This document shows, in pieces, positions 32,447-44,846 of a stretch of DNA of 64,000 nucleotides; positions within the stretch are counted from its first letter, which is position 1, and each line of letters begins with the position of its first letter. The DNA lies in the NCBI GenBank assembly GCA_030141605.1, contig JAQGDQ010000009.1:341001-405000 (forward strand), given 5' to 3'. Below the pieces are notes generated by a model. It worked only from the letters and a program-made list of their open reading frames with translations, searched no databases and was not told the origin of the DNA. A program made the translations under genes and the position numbers. The stretch comes from Tubiluchus corallicola. Lineage: Eukaryota; Priapulida; Priapulimorpha; Priapulimorphida; Tubiluchidae.

Positions 32447-35400
32447 AGTGCCCAACCCTACAGTGTTCTTTGCTCAGCTGTTGTTTCGTTGAGCCAAGTT
32501 TATCTTCTTTTATAACATTAATTCCTCCAGTTTCTGATCAATTTGTTTGTATATGTTGTAGTACATTAATCTGCAATAATTTCTTTAAAGTGTTATTGAA
32601 ATTGTCACTGACTTAAAGAATTATTAAAATTTCGAATATTTTGGTAACCTTTTTATTAATATGCATTTCTATTTAAATCTATTAGAAAAGGCATTAGTGT
32701 CAAATTCAGCTGTGTAGTACATTTGAAGAACAATCCTTCACAATAGATAGCTTTTCAATAATTATTTCAGTACAGGAAGTAACATTATATGTGTTATCTG
32801 CCTTATATGAAGTTATTTCTTATTGTGTGCTTAGACTGAAAAGTTACCAAGAAACTAGCAAGCAGGACTAGAGAGCAAAATCAGTAGCAAATTACTTTCT
32901 GTGAGCATATCTCATGACAGATTTTGCAGCAGTATTCATACTACAGAGAAAATATGCTTGGCAAGTTTCTATAGGTTTCAGCAATTAAGAATTGTTGTGA
33001 GTGCTGTGAAGACTTCCGAAAGCTGCTGACAATAGACTCACAAAAGCATTGGACAAGAAATTAACTCACGGCAACTCAGGAAAAGTCCAATTTCTTATTA
33101 CAAGTTTGTTGTGAGATAGACAACTATCCAGTCTGAACGCGGCTTTAAGACGGAAACCATGTTAACAGCAACAGTATAAATGCAACATTTCAATTTTTTT
33201 TCAAGGAAGTTTTTCAGAAATGCGATGAAGAGGTAACCATTATTCAGACACTTCTAAAATTCCTGATTTTTTGCTCTATTTTCACCCATAACAGAGTAAG
33301 TAGGTATATGATGTAATCATCCTAATGTTTTCATACTATTTTCTAGCAGAGATTCAGTCTATAGGAAATGTAGCTTCTTCGGTGACACAACAAATAAAAA
33401 AGCTAGTATTTCTCACTGTGGAGAGTACAATGCTAAATTTAATAAGTTAATAAACTACAACTGCTATACAAATTATAAAGTCAGGCTACCTTGGTAACTT
33501 TTAAGATATTCAGGCTTCATTCGTACTAAACAAAAAACTATAATCATATTCAATTAGAATTCTAAAATTTAATGAATTTATCAAAACATAAAGATAATAA
33601 TCATGTTGAAAAAGTGCTTGCTTCTACATTGCAGCTGTCTAAAATGCATCAGTGTAAAAATCAGTAAAATTTATAAAATTTGTTTTTTAACATGGTATTT
33701 CCAACATCAGATGAAAATTACATTTCATCATTAAAAAATGAAATAATGTAAATAATGAAACTGTTAATTTATGTGGTATAAATGTGATTCTGTTGAAACA
33801 AATGATTTATAATGAATTAGCTTCATGTTACAATGGAATTATAATGAATTATGAAATTGTTATTTCATCTTGGTTTGTAAACCCACAAAAAACTGGGCAT
33901 TCTAATCTAGTAAAACAAAATATCTATGCAACACTTTAAGATCCTTGTCATGCTTTAGAATTTACTTAGTATTTTCCTCAAAAGTCCAGGATTTTTGGTC
34001 AACACCAACCACAATTATTCTTGCAAGGAGAATAAATTTTCACAAAAAAGATATCATTTTTTAATGTCAGTGTTTTCTTTTCTCCAAAATCGATCATCTA
34101 CAAATTATATTCATGCAATTGTCCACGTTCACCGTCGTTACACATTGCGTCTGAAAGTGTACCACTCACAGCAAACAATAAAAAAATGTCACCGGAACGC
34201 ACACAGTAAATGAAGGGTTGCAGCTGTTTCAGTGGTGCGCCATAAATTCTGCACTTTACAGTGCGTACTGTGCAGTGCCCAGGCGGTGCGTCTAACAGGC
34301 GGGTTTCTTGATGCCAGACTGTATATTAATTATTATTTTTATTTGGAAAAAATGTGGTAAATTATTTGCGCATCTTTTTTCTTGTATAGTTTTCGTTAGA
34401 TACCGATTAATTTGCTTTATCGTAATGTGCCGTGTTCCGTATTACTAATTGGTATAACGATTTTAGTGGTGCCGTATCATCATGCAGGTATTCCTCCATT
34501 AGCCTATAATAAAATATTAATAATTTATTATGCTACCAGGCATTAGATACTAGATCAGATAGGCTTGTGTTCTCACGATAATTCTGTCGAGGGTCAAGCT
34601 GAAGCTTATTATGGCGATTTCTTCAGATATTAGTTTGCTTATCCCAATCCAGTGCAATCTTTTTTGCTTACTCCAGGAGTGTTCTTTCTTCACTAATTCA
34701 CATTATAAATCTTTGTAATTATTTCCTATTGTTGTTTTGCTTTTATTATGTGCATTTGTAATAATAATATTATGGAAATATGGTTAAAACTCACCAGCAG
34801 TTCAAACTTCAAAGCTCATGCAGATGTACTGGTATTGCCTTGGTTACTCCTTTTTACAAAACAGGAAGGATTCAAGATTTAGTTTAGAGATATAGTTTTT
34901 TGTTTTCAAAAACCTTAGTAAAGTTTGAGTAAGAGGCAAGATAATCATTGTCAAATCTGTGTTTAACGCGTTTGAAATACCTCAGTCAGCTTGCTTCCTT
35001 AATGTGTGAATGCATTATACTGATCTGGCAAGGCAGCAATAAGGAATATGCAATTAAATACAATTTGGGCTGCACTCAAAAAATTAATAAGTGGTTTTAA
35101 AAGATCAAAAACTAAAACTGTTGTTGGATAAAAACGAAATTGAAAATATTAGACTGAGTAAGATTTAAAGTCAAACACTATACAATATCCAAAAAACTTA
35201 GAAGGGTTTACCAATAGATTATATTTAAATTGCATGGTGTTTTATATAAATATAGGTAAGAAGTTCATGGTAGATTGTGTTTATACAAAGTTATTCCTAC
35301 AAACAGGACAATAAAGCAGATTAAGTTGTTTTTTTTGCTTTAACAATGTTTTGTAATGGTTTGTTTGTCCACTTCCCTTCAGATGTATGGTTATTGAAGG

Positions 35401-35959
35401 TCATATGGGTTACATTTGTTAATGTCCTGTTGATGTCAGTGATGAGCTGCTTCGCCATTATCTTGGACAAATTTGGAAATAAGATTTTCAGTGCACTTTT
35501 TAGGCCTTTTGGATTGTAGTGACTGAGACAACCTATTTGTATGGTTACAAACAGCACATCACATTTCAGAGTTTAACCTACCTTGTAGGGTTTTTTTGTT
35601 GTTGCAGGTATATAAATGTACACCTGTTGCCATGAAATTTGTGGTCTTGAGGTTGTTTTTAAAGTGCTCTTTCTATGACTAATTTTACCTTAGCATTGCT
35701 AAGCATTAAATACTTGTACTTCCTGTGAAACTCTTATTAAATTTGGACTACATCATTTAGGACATGTAGTTTTCAGGTCGTTACTCATTGCTGTGTAACT
35801 ATGTTAATTATGTTTTATAGATTTCTGGTATGTTTTATACTTCAGATATTTAGTTTAGGCTTCAGCTAATTATCACTTATTGCATAAATCTGATGTAAAT
35901 ATAGTGCACATGCACTGTCCGTACTAGATTATAATATGCAAGACATAAACACATGTGAG

Positions 35960-36387
35960 AGATATAAATAGCATTGAAAAGGTCCAGAGATATTTTTCTC
36001 TTAGGCTGTACCAACAATGTCAGATTAATTATGTTTCTTATTTAGACAGACTATCAGAACTAAAATTGTAGCCACTCAAATTAAGGGGCTTTGTCTCTGG
36101 TCTTAAGATGTTATACAGAAGTTCTCATAAAATGGTGGGTTTAAATTTTAATGATTTTTTTCGGTATGCTTCAACCAATCGATTGCGCTGGTGGGTTTAA
36201 ATTTTAATGATTTTTTTTTCGGTATGCTTCAACCAATCAATTGCGCTGTCACAAAACTGTTCACGTCTTATTTGAAATTAAACGTCTCAAAATACTTATT
36301 TGTTAACAGAGTTGTAAACATTTGGAATGCTCTGGATTCTTATGTAGTTGATGCTACTAGTTTGTCAGTTTTTAGCAGTTGATTAGC
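35960..36387 (+). mobile_element. LINE C-terminal fragment
   Basis: Translations IEKVQRYF, then SYLDRLSEL, LKLRGFVSGLKMLYR and FVNRVVNIWNALDSYVVDA ending in SVFSS then TGA match the conserved tail of CR1/Jockey-like ORF2 proteins (EKVQRRFT..R, RR..GDLI..YK, NRVVN.WN.LP..VV.A.S...F). A 57-bp duplication interrupts it. The 3' flank ends near an AATAAATAAAAAAAA tract at about 36,664-36,678. Confidence 0.8.
36132..36246. repeat. 57-bp tandem duplication inside the LINE fragment
   Basis: GGTGGGTTTAAATTTTAATG through CAACCAATC(G/A)ATTGCGCT occurs twice, from about 36,133 and 36,190. The copies differ by one base and the length of a T run. Confidence 0.9.
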
Positions 36388-38696
36388 TAACGTAAATTTA
36401 CTGCCTTAATGCAACTTTATTCAAAACATGTAAGATTATCATAGGTCTGATTGGATTTCTCCATACCATATTATTGTGTAAAATCTGTTACATAGAATAT
36501 ATTATTCATATTTAGTTACATTTATTAGGAGTCTTTTAATCAAATTTATTCAATTTTTGGCATTGTTTTCATATATTTTATTTTTGTGCATCATTTTATG
36601 TTTTATAGGATCAGCCGATTCTTTCTTTTATACTATTTTAATAGGCTTATATGTATACATGCCAATAAATAAAAAAAATACTATGGCAGCCCAATTATTA
36701 GTGCTTTGAGTTAACATCAAGTCAGTAAGATGACCAATTACTAACCCATGTTCTTTCCATGCTCATATATCCTTAATACATTTATGTCTTCATGCAGAAA
36801 CAAAGTATTGTTAATGTCAATTGAGAGGAAGTAAAATAACTGTGTGTGCACCCACATCTCTGAGATTTGAATCATTTTTAACTTCAAGCAAAGTACTTCC
36901 GTAGTTTTACTGAATGATGAACAGTAAGCTTTGGCAAAACATGGGAATACATTGTCTTATTCCTTGAAATGCAAAACTGTGTAGGCTTTGTTTCACCTGC
37001 AGCTATTGCCCAAGGTTAGAACTAGAACTCTGCATTAATGAGAATAAACAGACCCAGTAGTACAAGTTCAACCAAAACGATGAACCAATAGCTGGGTGAT
37101 ATCCTGTAGGTGATATATTTATAAGCAGACTCATTTGAAAGTTCCCAGATGTGTGGAAGCCTTGAACAGTGGTAACAGCAATAAATGTAAAAAAACTAGG
37201 TTTAGGTAAACAAACTGTTTAAAATATATTAGTCAGATATAATTAGAAAAATGACTGTTTGATCCAGATTTCTTATCAATTCTGTAACGGCACATACATA
37301 AAAAGAATATGCGGGTTCCAATGGAAACGACTTTTATGAGAAGAGTGTAGTACAAAACTGCTCTTCAGCCAGATGTTTGGGACCTCTTGTTTTCAAGGTT
37401 GGCGCCAATGCAGCCAAAAAGTTTTGCTAACAAATTAGTGATGCCTTGTTTAAATCCTGGTCAAGGAATGTTTTTTATCTTTTTCTTTCCACACAAACTA
37501 ATAATCTGTTTCTCCAGGCAAAAGTTGTTTGGCCGTGAACCTTAATCACCTAGCATGTTCAGTTAGTCAGTACTGCCAAGTGGGTACTTAGTTAAAATGC
37601 ATAGCTCATTTAATGCAAAGTTCTGTCTAATTTATAAACAGCATCTACCAGCTACAGTTATGGGATTTGTAGAAACATAAATCATTTTTTTTGATAACTG
37701 AGCAGTATGTTAACTAAAAACGAACTTTACAATTTGTAATTGTTTTATTATCTTGAAATCTTGGATTTGTATAACGTGTTAGCGAAACATCGTTAACTGG
37801 TAGTTACAACTAGTATGCATTATGTTTCTTGCTGCAAGTATGTGCATCAACCTATTGCATTTGGATCTAATTTAGGTTATGCATTCCATTATATTTTATG
37901 CATCCTTAACAGTCAGCATTACAATATAAATGTTTATGCACTCATAGCTGTTTTAAATAATTAATGCTCAAGTCCTTCCCATGGATGTGCAGCAGAATAG
38001 ATTTTTGAAATATTTATTACTCTATGATTAAATACAGCAAATGAATTCTTCCTATTTTAATCTTTCATACATGTTTGAACACTACTGTGTGTGCACTATA
38101 TTTACAGACCTGATACGTGCACAACTGCACCAAGTCACAAAACCAAGCGAGCTCTAGCTTGCTTAATCAAATTTGGATTGTGAAAATTTACCAACAGCCT
38201 ACAAGATTAAATAAACTCAGTAAATTTGTTTTCTAAAAATAATTTAGTTGTGGCTTCTATTTTGAAAGCAGTAGGGACTACATGTTTGCTTATGATATAT
38301 AATACTTAAGCCTTGATTCTTGTGTTAGTTTTCCAAACACTACTGCAAAAAAACTGTGGAAAGCAAAATAAGACGTCTGTGGTTTCACTTGGTAGTTCAG
38401 CATTTCCAGATGCCTCCGTGTCTAACCTAGATAGCATTCACTGAAATTGGTATACTGATACTGATCCTACGTAATTTAACCATGTAAGTGGTATGGAAAA
38501 TGTTATTGATTTGTTGCACTTGTTTTACTCATGTGATTGCTTTTAGCACTGAATTTGTTCATGTAAACATATATGTAACTCACCTCACATTTTTTTCAGG
38601 TTTCCTATGGTTTAAACAAAATCATATCATATTGATTAATTTGGTCACATAGTCCTAGTCTTGTAAGCTGCAGCTTTGTTTGAAATATTATCAGCA

Positions 38697-40562
38697 ATGC
38701 CAGGCAAAGAAGAAATAACAATTCTTCATTTTAATGATGTTTACAACATCGAGCCACAAGACATGGAGCCACCTGGTGGTGCGGCCAGGTTTAAGAGTGC
38801 CATACAAAGCTTTGCACATCTAAACCCTTTAGTTGTGTTTAGTGGAGATGCTCTGAATCCGTCACTAATGAGCACTTTCACTAAAGGTCAGCAAATGAAT
38901 GCCGTACTTAATGCTTGTGGTGTGCAAGTGGCCGTTTATGGAAATCACGATTTTGACCATGGTGTAGACGAACTTGTAGATTTCAGCAAGCAGTGTCCCT
39001 TTCCGTGGCTATTATCAAATGTTTATGACAATGAAACGGGTGAACCTTTAGCAGAGGGTAAGTTAACTCATGCAATGGAATGGTGTGGCGTTAAATTTGG
39101 TTTCATCGGACTAGTAGAGGAAGAATGGTTAGCAACTCTTTCTACAATAGAACCTGAGGATATTACATATGTAGACTACGTTGAACAGGGTAGACAATTT
39201 AGCAAACAACTTCGCGATGAAGGTGCTGAATATGTGATAGCGCTAACACATATGAGGACGCCGAATGACATCCGACTCGCTGAGAATGTGGATGGAATTG
39301 ATTTAATATTAGGTGGACATGATCACTGCTTTGAGGTCTCCCGTGTGAACAACAAGTACATTGTGAAAAGCGGTTCCGATTTTAGACAGCTGGGAAAGAT
39401 TGCTTTGACTTTGAATTCTGAGAAAGTTGACGTTGATATAGAGGAAATAACAATTGATTCTAGATTCCCAGAGGATCCATTTTTGAAAGACTTGGTGGAT
39501 GAATTTATGAAAACTATTGAGGAAAAAATGGAGGGAATCTTGGGTCATGTTGACACTGATCTAGATGGTCGGTTTCATATGGTAAGAACTCAAGAAACTA
39601 ATTTAGGTAATTTAATTGCCGACGTTATGCAGGCCGCCACTCATGCTAACGTAGCTTTATACAATTCCGGAACACTCCGGTCAGACAGGATACATTATCG
39701 AGGTGACTTTATGATGCGTGATTTGGTTACCATTTTACCGATGGTTGATGAACTGGTTGTGCTAAAGATTTCTGGAGAACAGCTTTTGGAGGCTTTGGAG
39801 AATGGGGTTTCACAGTATCCCAAACTTGAGGGAAGATTTCCTCAGGTAGCCGGAATTTCGTTTGCATTTGATCCTGAAAAACCACCAGGGAGAAGAGTGA
39901 ATCCTCGTTATGTGAAAGTAGGAGATGAATACATTCAGGTAGACAAATACTATAGTCTTGTTACCAAAAATTATATAGCAAGTGGAAAAGATGGTTATGA
40001 TGTGCTGAACAAGTGTGAAGTGCTTATAAACAATGATGACTGTCCTAACTTAACAACATCCGTGCAAAATCATTTTAGGTCTGTCAACATCGTGCGTGGT
40101 GTTACACCGTGTAGGTCACACCATAGGCAAAGTCTAGTTTCTTTGCACCGTCGAAACTCATTGCTGCACATGGGACTGTCTCACAGCACCCTCGATTCTT
40201 CACGTTGCAGTACGGCTACTGTAAGCAGTACTGAATTGAACATGTTACCTGAGTCTGGCCTTGAGATCCAGGGCACGCCAACCCATCCCGATCTGGTGCA
40301 GTCATGTTTCAATGATTTGACCCCAGAGGTACGAAAAAAACGTAGGAGGCTTAGGCGACAAACCAGTGTGCATGAGCATGAATTGAACTGTAGCCGCCTC
40401 GCACCTGAAGTTGATGGAAGGATTATAGTACTGAATGATCATACAAGAGAAGCTCTAGAACATGAACGAGTTCAGTATGATGTTACCACAGCTATTTACG
40501 AAAGCGACGAATCAAACCCATCCTGTTTGTCTTTCGACAATGATGCTTCATTTGTGGAATGA
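38697..40562 (+). CDS. Cytosolic 5'-nucleotidase-family metallophosphoesterase (621 aa)
   Basis: Two-domain calcineurin-like/5'-nucleotidase enzyme that would hydrolyse a nucleotide or sugar phosphate at a dinuclear metal site. Counting from ATG 38697: HFNDVYN (D14), FSGDALNP (D51), YGNHDFDHG (N83, H84), ALTHM (H185) and LGGHDH (H208, H210) supply the metal ligands. The C-terminal 5_nucleotid_C domain (about 300-455) has ETNLGNLIAD and LYNSGTLRSD. No signal peptide or GPI signal is present, so it differs from CD73-type ectoenzymes. Invertebrate homologues are often named after the archaeal mannosylglucosyl-phosphoglycerate phosphatase, without proof. A tail of about 165 residues, rich in Ser, His and Arg (RKKRRRLRRQ near 553), has no recognised domain. 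The frame extends upstream only to a TTG. One exon. Confidence 0.9.
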   Translation: MPGKEEITILHFNDVYNIEPQDMEPPGGAARFKSAIQSFAHLNPLVVFSGDALNPSLMSTFTKGQQMNAVLNACGVQVAVYGNHDFDHGVDELVDFSKQCPFPWLLSNVYDNETGEPLAEGKLTHAMEWCGVKFGFIGLVEEEWLATLSTIEPEDITYVDYVEQGRQFSKQLRDEGAEYVIALTHMRTPNDIRLAENVDGIDLILGGHDHCFEVSRVNNKYIVKSGSDFRQLGKIALTLNSEKVDVDIEEITIDSRFPEDPFLKDLVDEFMKTIEEKMEGILGHVDTDLDGRFHMVRTQETNLGNLIADVMQAATHANVALYNSGTLRSDRIHYRGDFMMRDLVTILPMVDELVVLKISGEQLLEALENGVSQYPKLEGRFPQVAGISFAFDPEKPPGRRVNPRYVKVGDEYIQVDKYYSLVTKNYIASGKDGYDVLNKCEVLINNDDCPNLTTSVQNHFRSVNIVRGVTPCRSHHRQSLVSLHRRNSLLHMGLSHSTLDSSRCSTATVSSTELNMLPESGLEIQGTPTHPDLVQSCFNDLTPEVRKKRRRLRRQTSVHEHELNCSRLAPEVDGRIIVLNDHTREALEHERVQYDVTTAIYESDESNPSCLSFDNDASFVE

Positions 40563-40853
40563 GGTTAAAGACACTTATGCACTCATCATATGCATCCACA
40601 GTCCTTGTAATATTAACATGCTATATACACATTGCTTAAAATAATCAAGCATAAGATGGATAACATTTTTGTTCTGGTTAATCATTGTGTTTTTATGGTA
40701 ACTTAATGTAAGTGATTTTAGCTGAAATATTTCTATAATAATATTATTTTATAATACCATCATAGGTCGCTAGTGATTGTAGCTTTCGAAGTATTCAAAT
40801 GCGTTTGGTTTTTAGGTCATGTTTTTTCTCCTATTGTATCAAATAGGGATATA

Positions 40854-41600
40854 TCAGGTGGCTCAGAAAAAACGTGTCAAAGTTTAGAATACAATTATAT
40901 TTGAAATTCCACAGCACGATATATTGGAGTTATAAGTTGATAGTTTTGGAGATTTAAGTTATGGTAGTTTTAGAGTTTTGTAGTTATGGCTAAAAAACTT
41001 TTGCATATTAAAAAATCAAATGCAGGAACAATGTCAGCTAATCATCAACTGAAAAGCATCCACTTTGACGTGTAAAGCACTCAGTGCATGGGAGAAAACC
41101 AGTAAGGAAAAAAATCAGTTTACATCAAGGTCAACACCACAGAAAAAACACCGATTTGTTGGCAAGAAAAGATGCAACAATCCTTTTGATTACACTATTT
41201 GGAATACCCGTAAAGAGAAGGTATACAATGGCCTCACGAATGCTAGATGCAAAGGAACTAAAGCCAAAAACTGTTGAGTGCTGGGCTGGGTCCAGATATC
41301 ACTGAAGAAGTTAGAAACTATATTAGTGGAAAAATGCCTTCATCTAGTCTGCAGTGAGAATGGTGGATATATAAAGCACTTATTGTAAATTTTAACAATA
41401 ATGGTAGAAATTTTTTTCCGCCTTTTATTTTTTGAGTTGTTCATTTAAAACTTCTGCACCTTAGACCAGATTTAAGGAAATGACCTAAAATTTTTGATGT
41501 TTATACATAAACGTCTGCGACATTAATGTGGTAATTTTCAAGTGATTCCCTTATTTTCTTCCGTGGTCAAAACTTTGGCACATTTTTTTGCACCACCTGA
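40854..41600. mobile_element. Tc1/mariner-like non-autonomous element (copy B)
   Basis: Begins TCAGGTGGCTCAGAAAAAAC and ends, on the other strand, TCAGGTGGTGCAAAAAAATG, with TATA on both sides (TA target duplication). Inverted-repeat similarity continues over about 37 bp (GTG-x-CAAAGTTT). The right subterminal region matches the left end of copy A at 1167. The 747 bp hold only a 70-codon open frame, with no DDE residues. Confidence 0.8.
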
Positions 41601-43600
41601 TATATGTGAAATGAGGAGCAAAACCTATCCATCGAAGAATTGCTAAGTTTTCTGTATGTTGTGAAGATCCTCGGCCTGTAATGTGTTACCAAAATTTTCC
41701 TATTTTCAGTCTGTTAGTATCTGCCAAAAGGCTCATGAGATCATGAGTAGATTTATTCAAGCTAAAGATCACCCAAATCACGGTCAAAGTCTAAAAGTGG
41801 ACTATATGGATTAAACTAGTGGGAGTTACACGGGTTATTTTATACTTCGTTCATTAACTATTTAAAGGCATTCAATGACTGCAGACTGAATGCTACATTA
41901 TTCCTCTTGTTTACCTTGAAATTAAACGTGTGGACTGTCCAGCGTTAAGTTTTTGTTTGTCTGGATAAACAGTAATTTGCTGTTGCATTGCTGGGTTAAG
42001 TAAGCACAATATGCTATACAGTAACTATGTATGTTTCTAAAATCTATGTTACTGTATGTTATGCTAGAAAAGCTTTCCAGCTAATATTATTAAGACACAA
42101 GCATTTGGTTGTGTTATCATATTCAATGAGAGCTGTAGCTAAATTTATTTTGCCTTTACTATTTTTACCTGTATCCTTCACTGTGCCTTTTTGGGTATGC
42201 AAACATCTGTAGGGAACGTGCATAAATTATTTGTTTTTGTGACTAGTTTATATATTATCCTGTTACTGCAGAATAGTATATTGTACAAAATATTGTTTTG
42301 TTAAGTTATGGAGGTATTTATTTTTGTAGCTTTTAGTTTTCAAATTTAATCTATTTGTTCTGTAATGAGAATGATGTTTGTGAAATTGGAAACTTGTGTA
42401 ATGAATGAACAGGGTTAGTTTGTGATGGAACAGAGTGATATTTAAGTTTGTGATGTAATTTTGTTTTAGTTGTTTTTGCTCAGTGAGCAGGGACCTGCAT
42501 TCTATTTTTTTATTCAAATTTGTATACAGGTAGATGTGCTTGCTATTCTGTTTGCTTCATAAGGCTATGCAGACTTTCACATGTTAATGGGCCTCTTCAG
42601 TTGCATTTTGAACTACTGTGTGTATCATGCATTTATAATCTTATCTAAATCTGCTGTTGTTATTGATGAAGAAAGCACTTTAAATATTTTAAAATGCTAA
42701 ATGGCTTAACATTATCATTCTAGTTTTAGCTGTGAGTTTTCTACTTAAATTTGAAAATTTAGTGCCAGGGTACTTATTCATATAACCGCTTTGTAACAGC
42801 AGTTATAGCAAATATAATTTTTAAAGGATATGTTTAGATCCTTAGAAGTTTATCTTCCTGAACTCCTTTTAAAACAAATAAGATGGCTTAAGCTTTTTTA
42901 CATTGTTTTATTAAATATATAGTCATATTTTTGTAAAGTTTTAGCTACGTTTTATCATACTAAAAGTGTGTTATTAGACGTTTAGTAATTCTTTATTTTG
43001 TCGTTAAAAGTCATTTTGAGGTACTGTATTTTATTTCATTCAAATTATTAGGAAATAAAGTTAAAACTAGTTCATCTATTTTAACTAACCATGCGTAACT
43101 ATAATTTACTGCATGCAGTATAGAAGTACTTTGTACAGTTTCTTACTTTTTTTGTATATAGCGTATGAATAGAGTACTTGTTGACCTTTTAGTTGCGTAA
43201 TTGTGATTCTTAGTATTATTGTATCATCGCTATAATCATGACAATGCTTTACCTCAAACAAATACCTTTGTTGTTCAATCAGGTGTTAATCTATCAATAT
43301 TTAACTCTTATTGTGTGCCACTATAACTGTTTTGTTAAAAATATAATGACTTTGTGTCATGTAAAAATAAAGATGTTAACTTGTTGTTTTGTGTCCAATG
43401 AAATGCCATGTAATCGCGATAATAATATGACAACAAAGGTTGTCTGCAAGACGCAGACATGGTATGGTTATCACTGGTGCTAAGTGTGTTAATTGCCAGT
43501 GTGGATCGTCTGTATTGTGTTGGCAACAGGCCAACAAAATATCTTTTCTTTAAATTTTGTAGAAGGCCTGCGCATTTGTGATTGTGTTCAGTAAACAAGC
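41601..43600. other. Intergenic AT-rich region, no gene recognised
   Basis: About 2 kb with short chance ORFs only. Together with 40,563-40,853 it may contain the 5'-nucleotidase 3' UTR. Confidence 0.5.
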
Positions 43601-44846
43601 CTACACAGTATCGTAATTGGTTAAACAACATAATAAAACTCTCTAAATCTTATTATTATCAAAACAAACTAGAACAAGTTAAAACTAACTTGAAGAAAAC
43701 GTGGATTATTATGAAAGAAATTTTGCAGGCAAATAGAAAATCTGGTTCATATACTCTTAAAATTAATAACTGACAATAAATCTGTCGCTTGTGCTTTCAA
43801 CGAGCATTTTTCACAGATTGGTCAAAAATTAGCTGCAAAAATCCCAAATACTGGTGTCAACCCTAAAGTTTATCTTAAGGGTGATTATCAGTCTACTCTT
43901 TTCTTCAGTCCTGTCACAATAAATGAATTAAAATCTATATGTAAATCTTTCAACCGTAATACTTTCTCCCCAAAGTCATAATTGATTTAATTGATAACTT
44001 AGCTGCTCCTTAGCTGATAACTAACGCATATAACCAATTGCTCATTAACAGCAGGAAAATTACCTTATCAACTTAAAAAATCAGTAATTATTCCTGTGTT
44101 TAAGGCTAAAGACTCCTTAGATATTAATAACTATAGACCTATATCATTATTACCTTTTTTCTCTAAAATATTAGAAAAAATAGTCCATAAAAGATTATTA
44201 GACTACTTGACTATACATAATGTACGTTATAATCATCAGTACGGCTTTAGAAAGGGTAGTTCTACACGGCTAGCCCTAATAAATATAATAAATAACGTAA
44301 TTAATTCATTAGAACAAAACGCTGGCTGTTGCCATTGGCATTTTCTGCGATCTCTCTAAGGCCTTTCATACAGTTAATCATGCTATTCTGTTAGATAAGT
44401 TATTCCACTATGGCATTAGAGGGGTCGCATACTCATGGTTTGCTAATTACCTCAAGGACCTAACTCAAGCAGTCAAATGTAACAATGTTCTTTCCAACGT
44501 TTTTAATATACATTAATGACTTACAAAACTGTATTACTTACAATGAAAAGGTCTTCCAATTTGCTGATGACACAAGTATTTTTTTCAAGATCAACAGCAA
44601 GTCACTTGACACTAACATTATTAATAGTGAACTGAGTAAAATTACAGCCTAATTTAAAATAAATAAATTAGCATTAAATTCAACTAAAACTAAATACATT
44701 TTATTCAAAGCTCGTAACAAACCTATAAATATGAACAGTATTATAAAAATTGATGGTAATGCTGTAGAACAAGTAAGCGAAATGAAGTTCTTTGGTGTTA
44801 TGTTAAATGAACACCTAGATTGGAAACCACACTTAAATATGATTCA

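Larger units (their letters stand above)
32447..38696. other. Intergenic region between PIGU and the 5'-nucleotidase
   Basis: About 6.2 kb, AT-rich, with the LINE fragment at 35.96-36.39 kb as the only recognisable insert. A short CpG-richer patch lies at about 34,180-34,310. The AG at 38673 (AGCTGCAG) 24 bp before the next ATG could be a 5' UTR splice acceptor. Confidence 0.5.

Noticed and set aside
35321-35557. 78-codon minus-strand ORF in the PIGU to 5'-nucleotidase interval
   Set aside because: No recognisable similarity, and no promoter or splice context. Neither strand gives a continuous domain.
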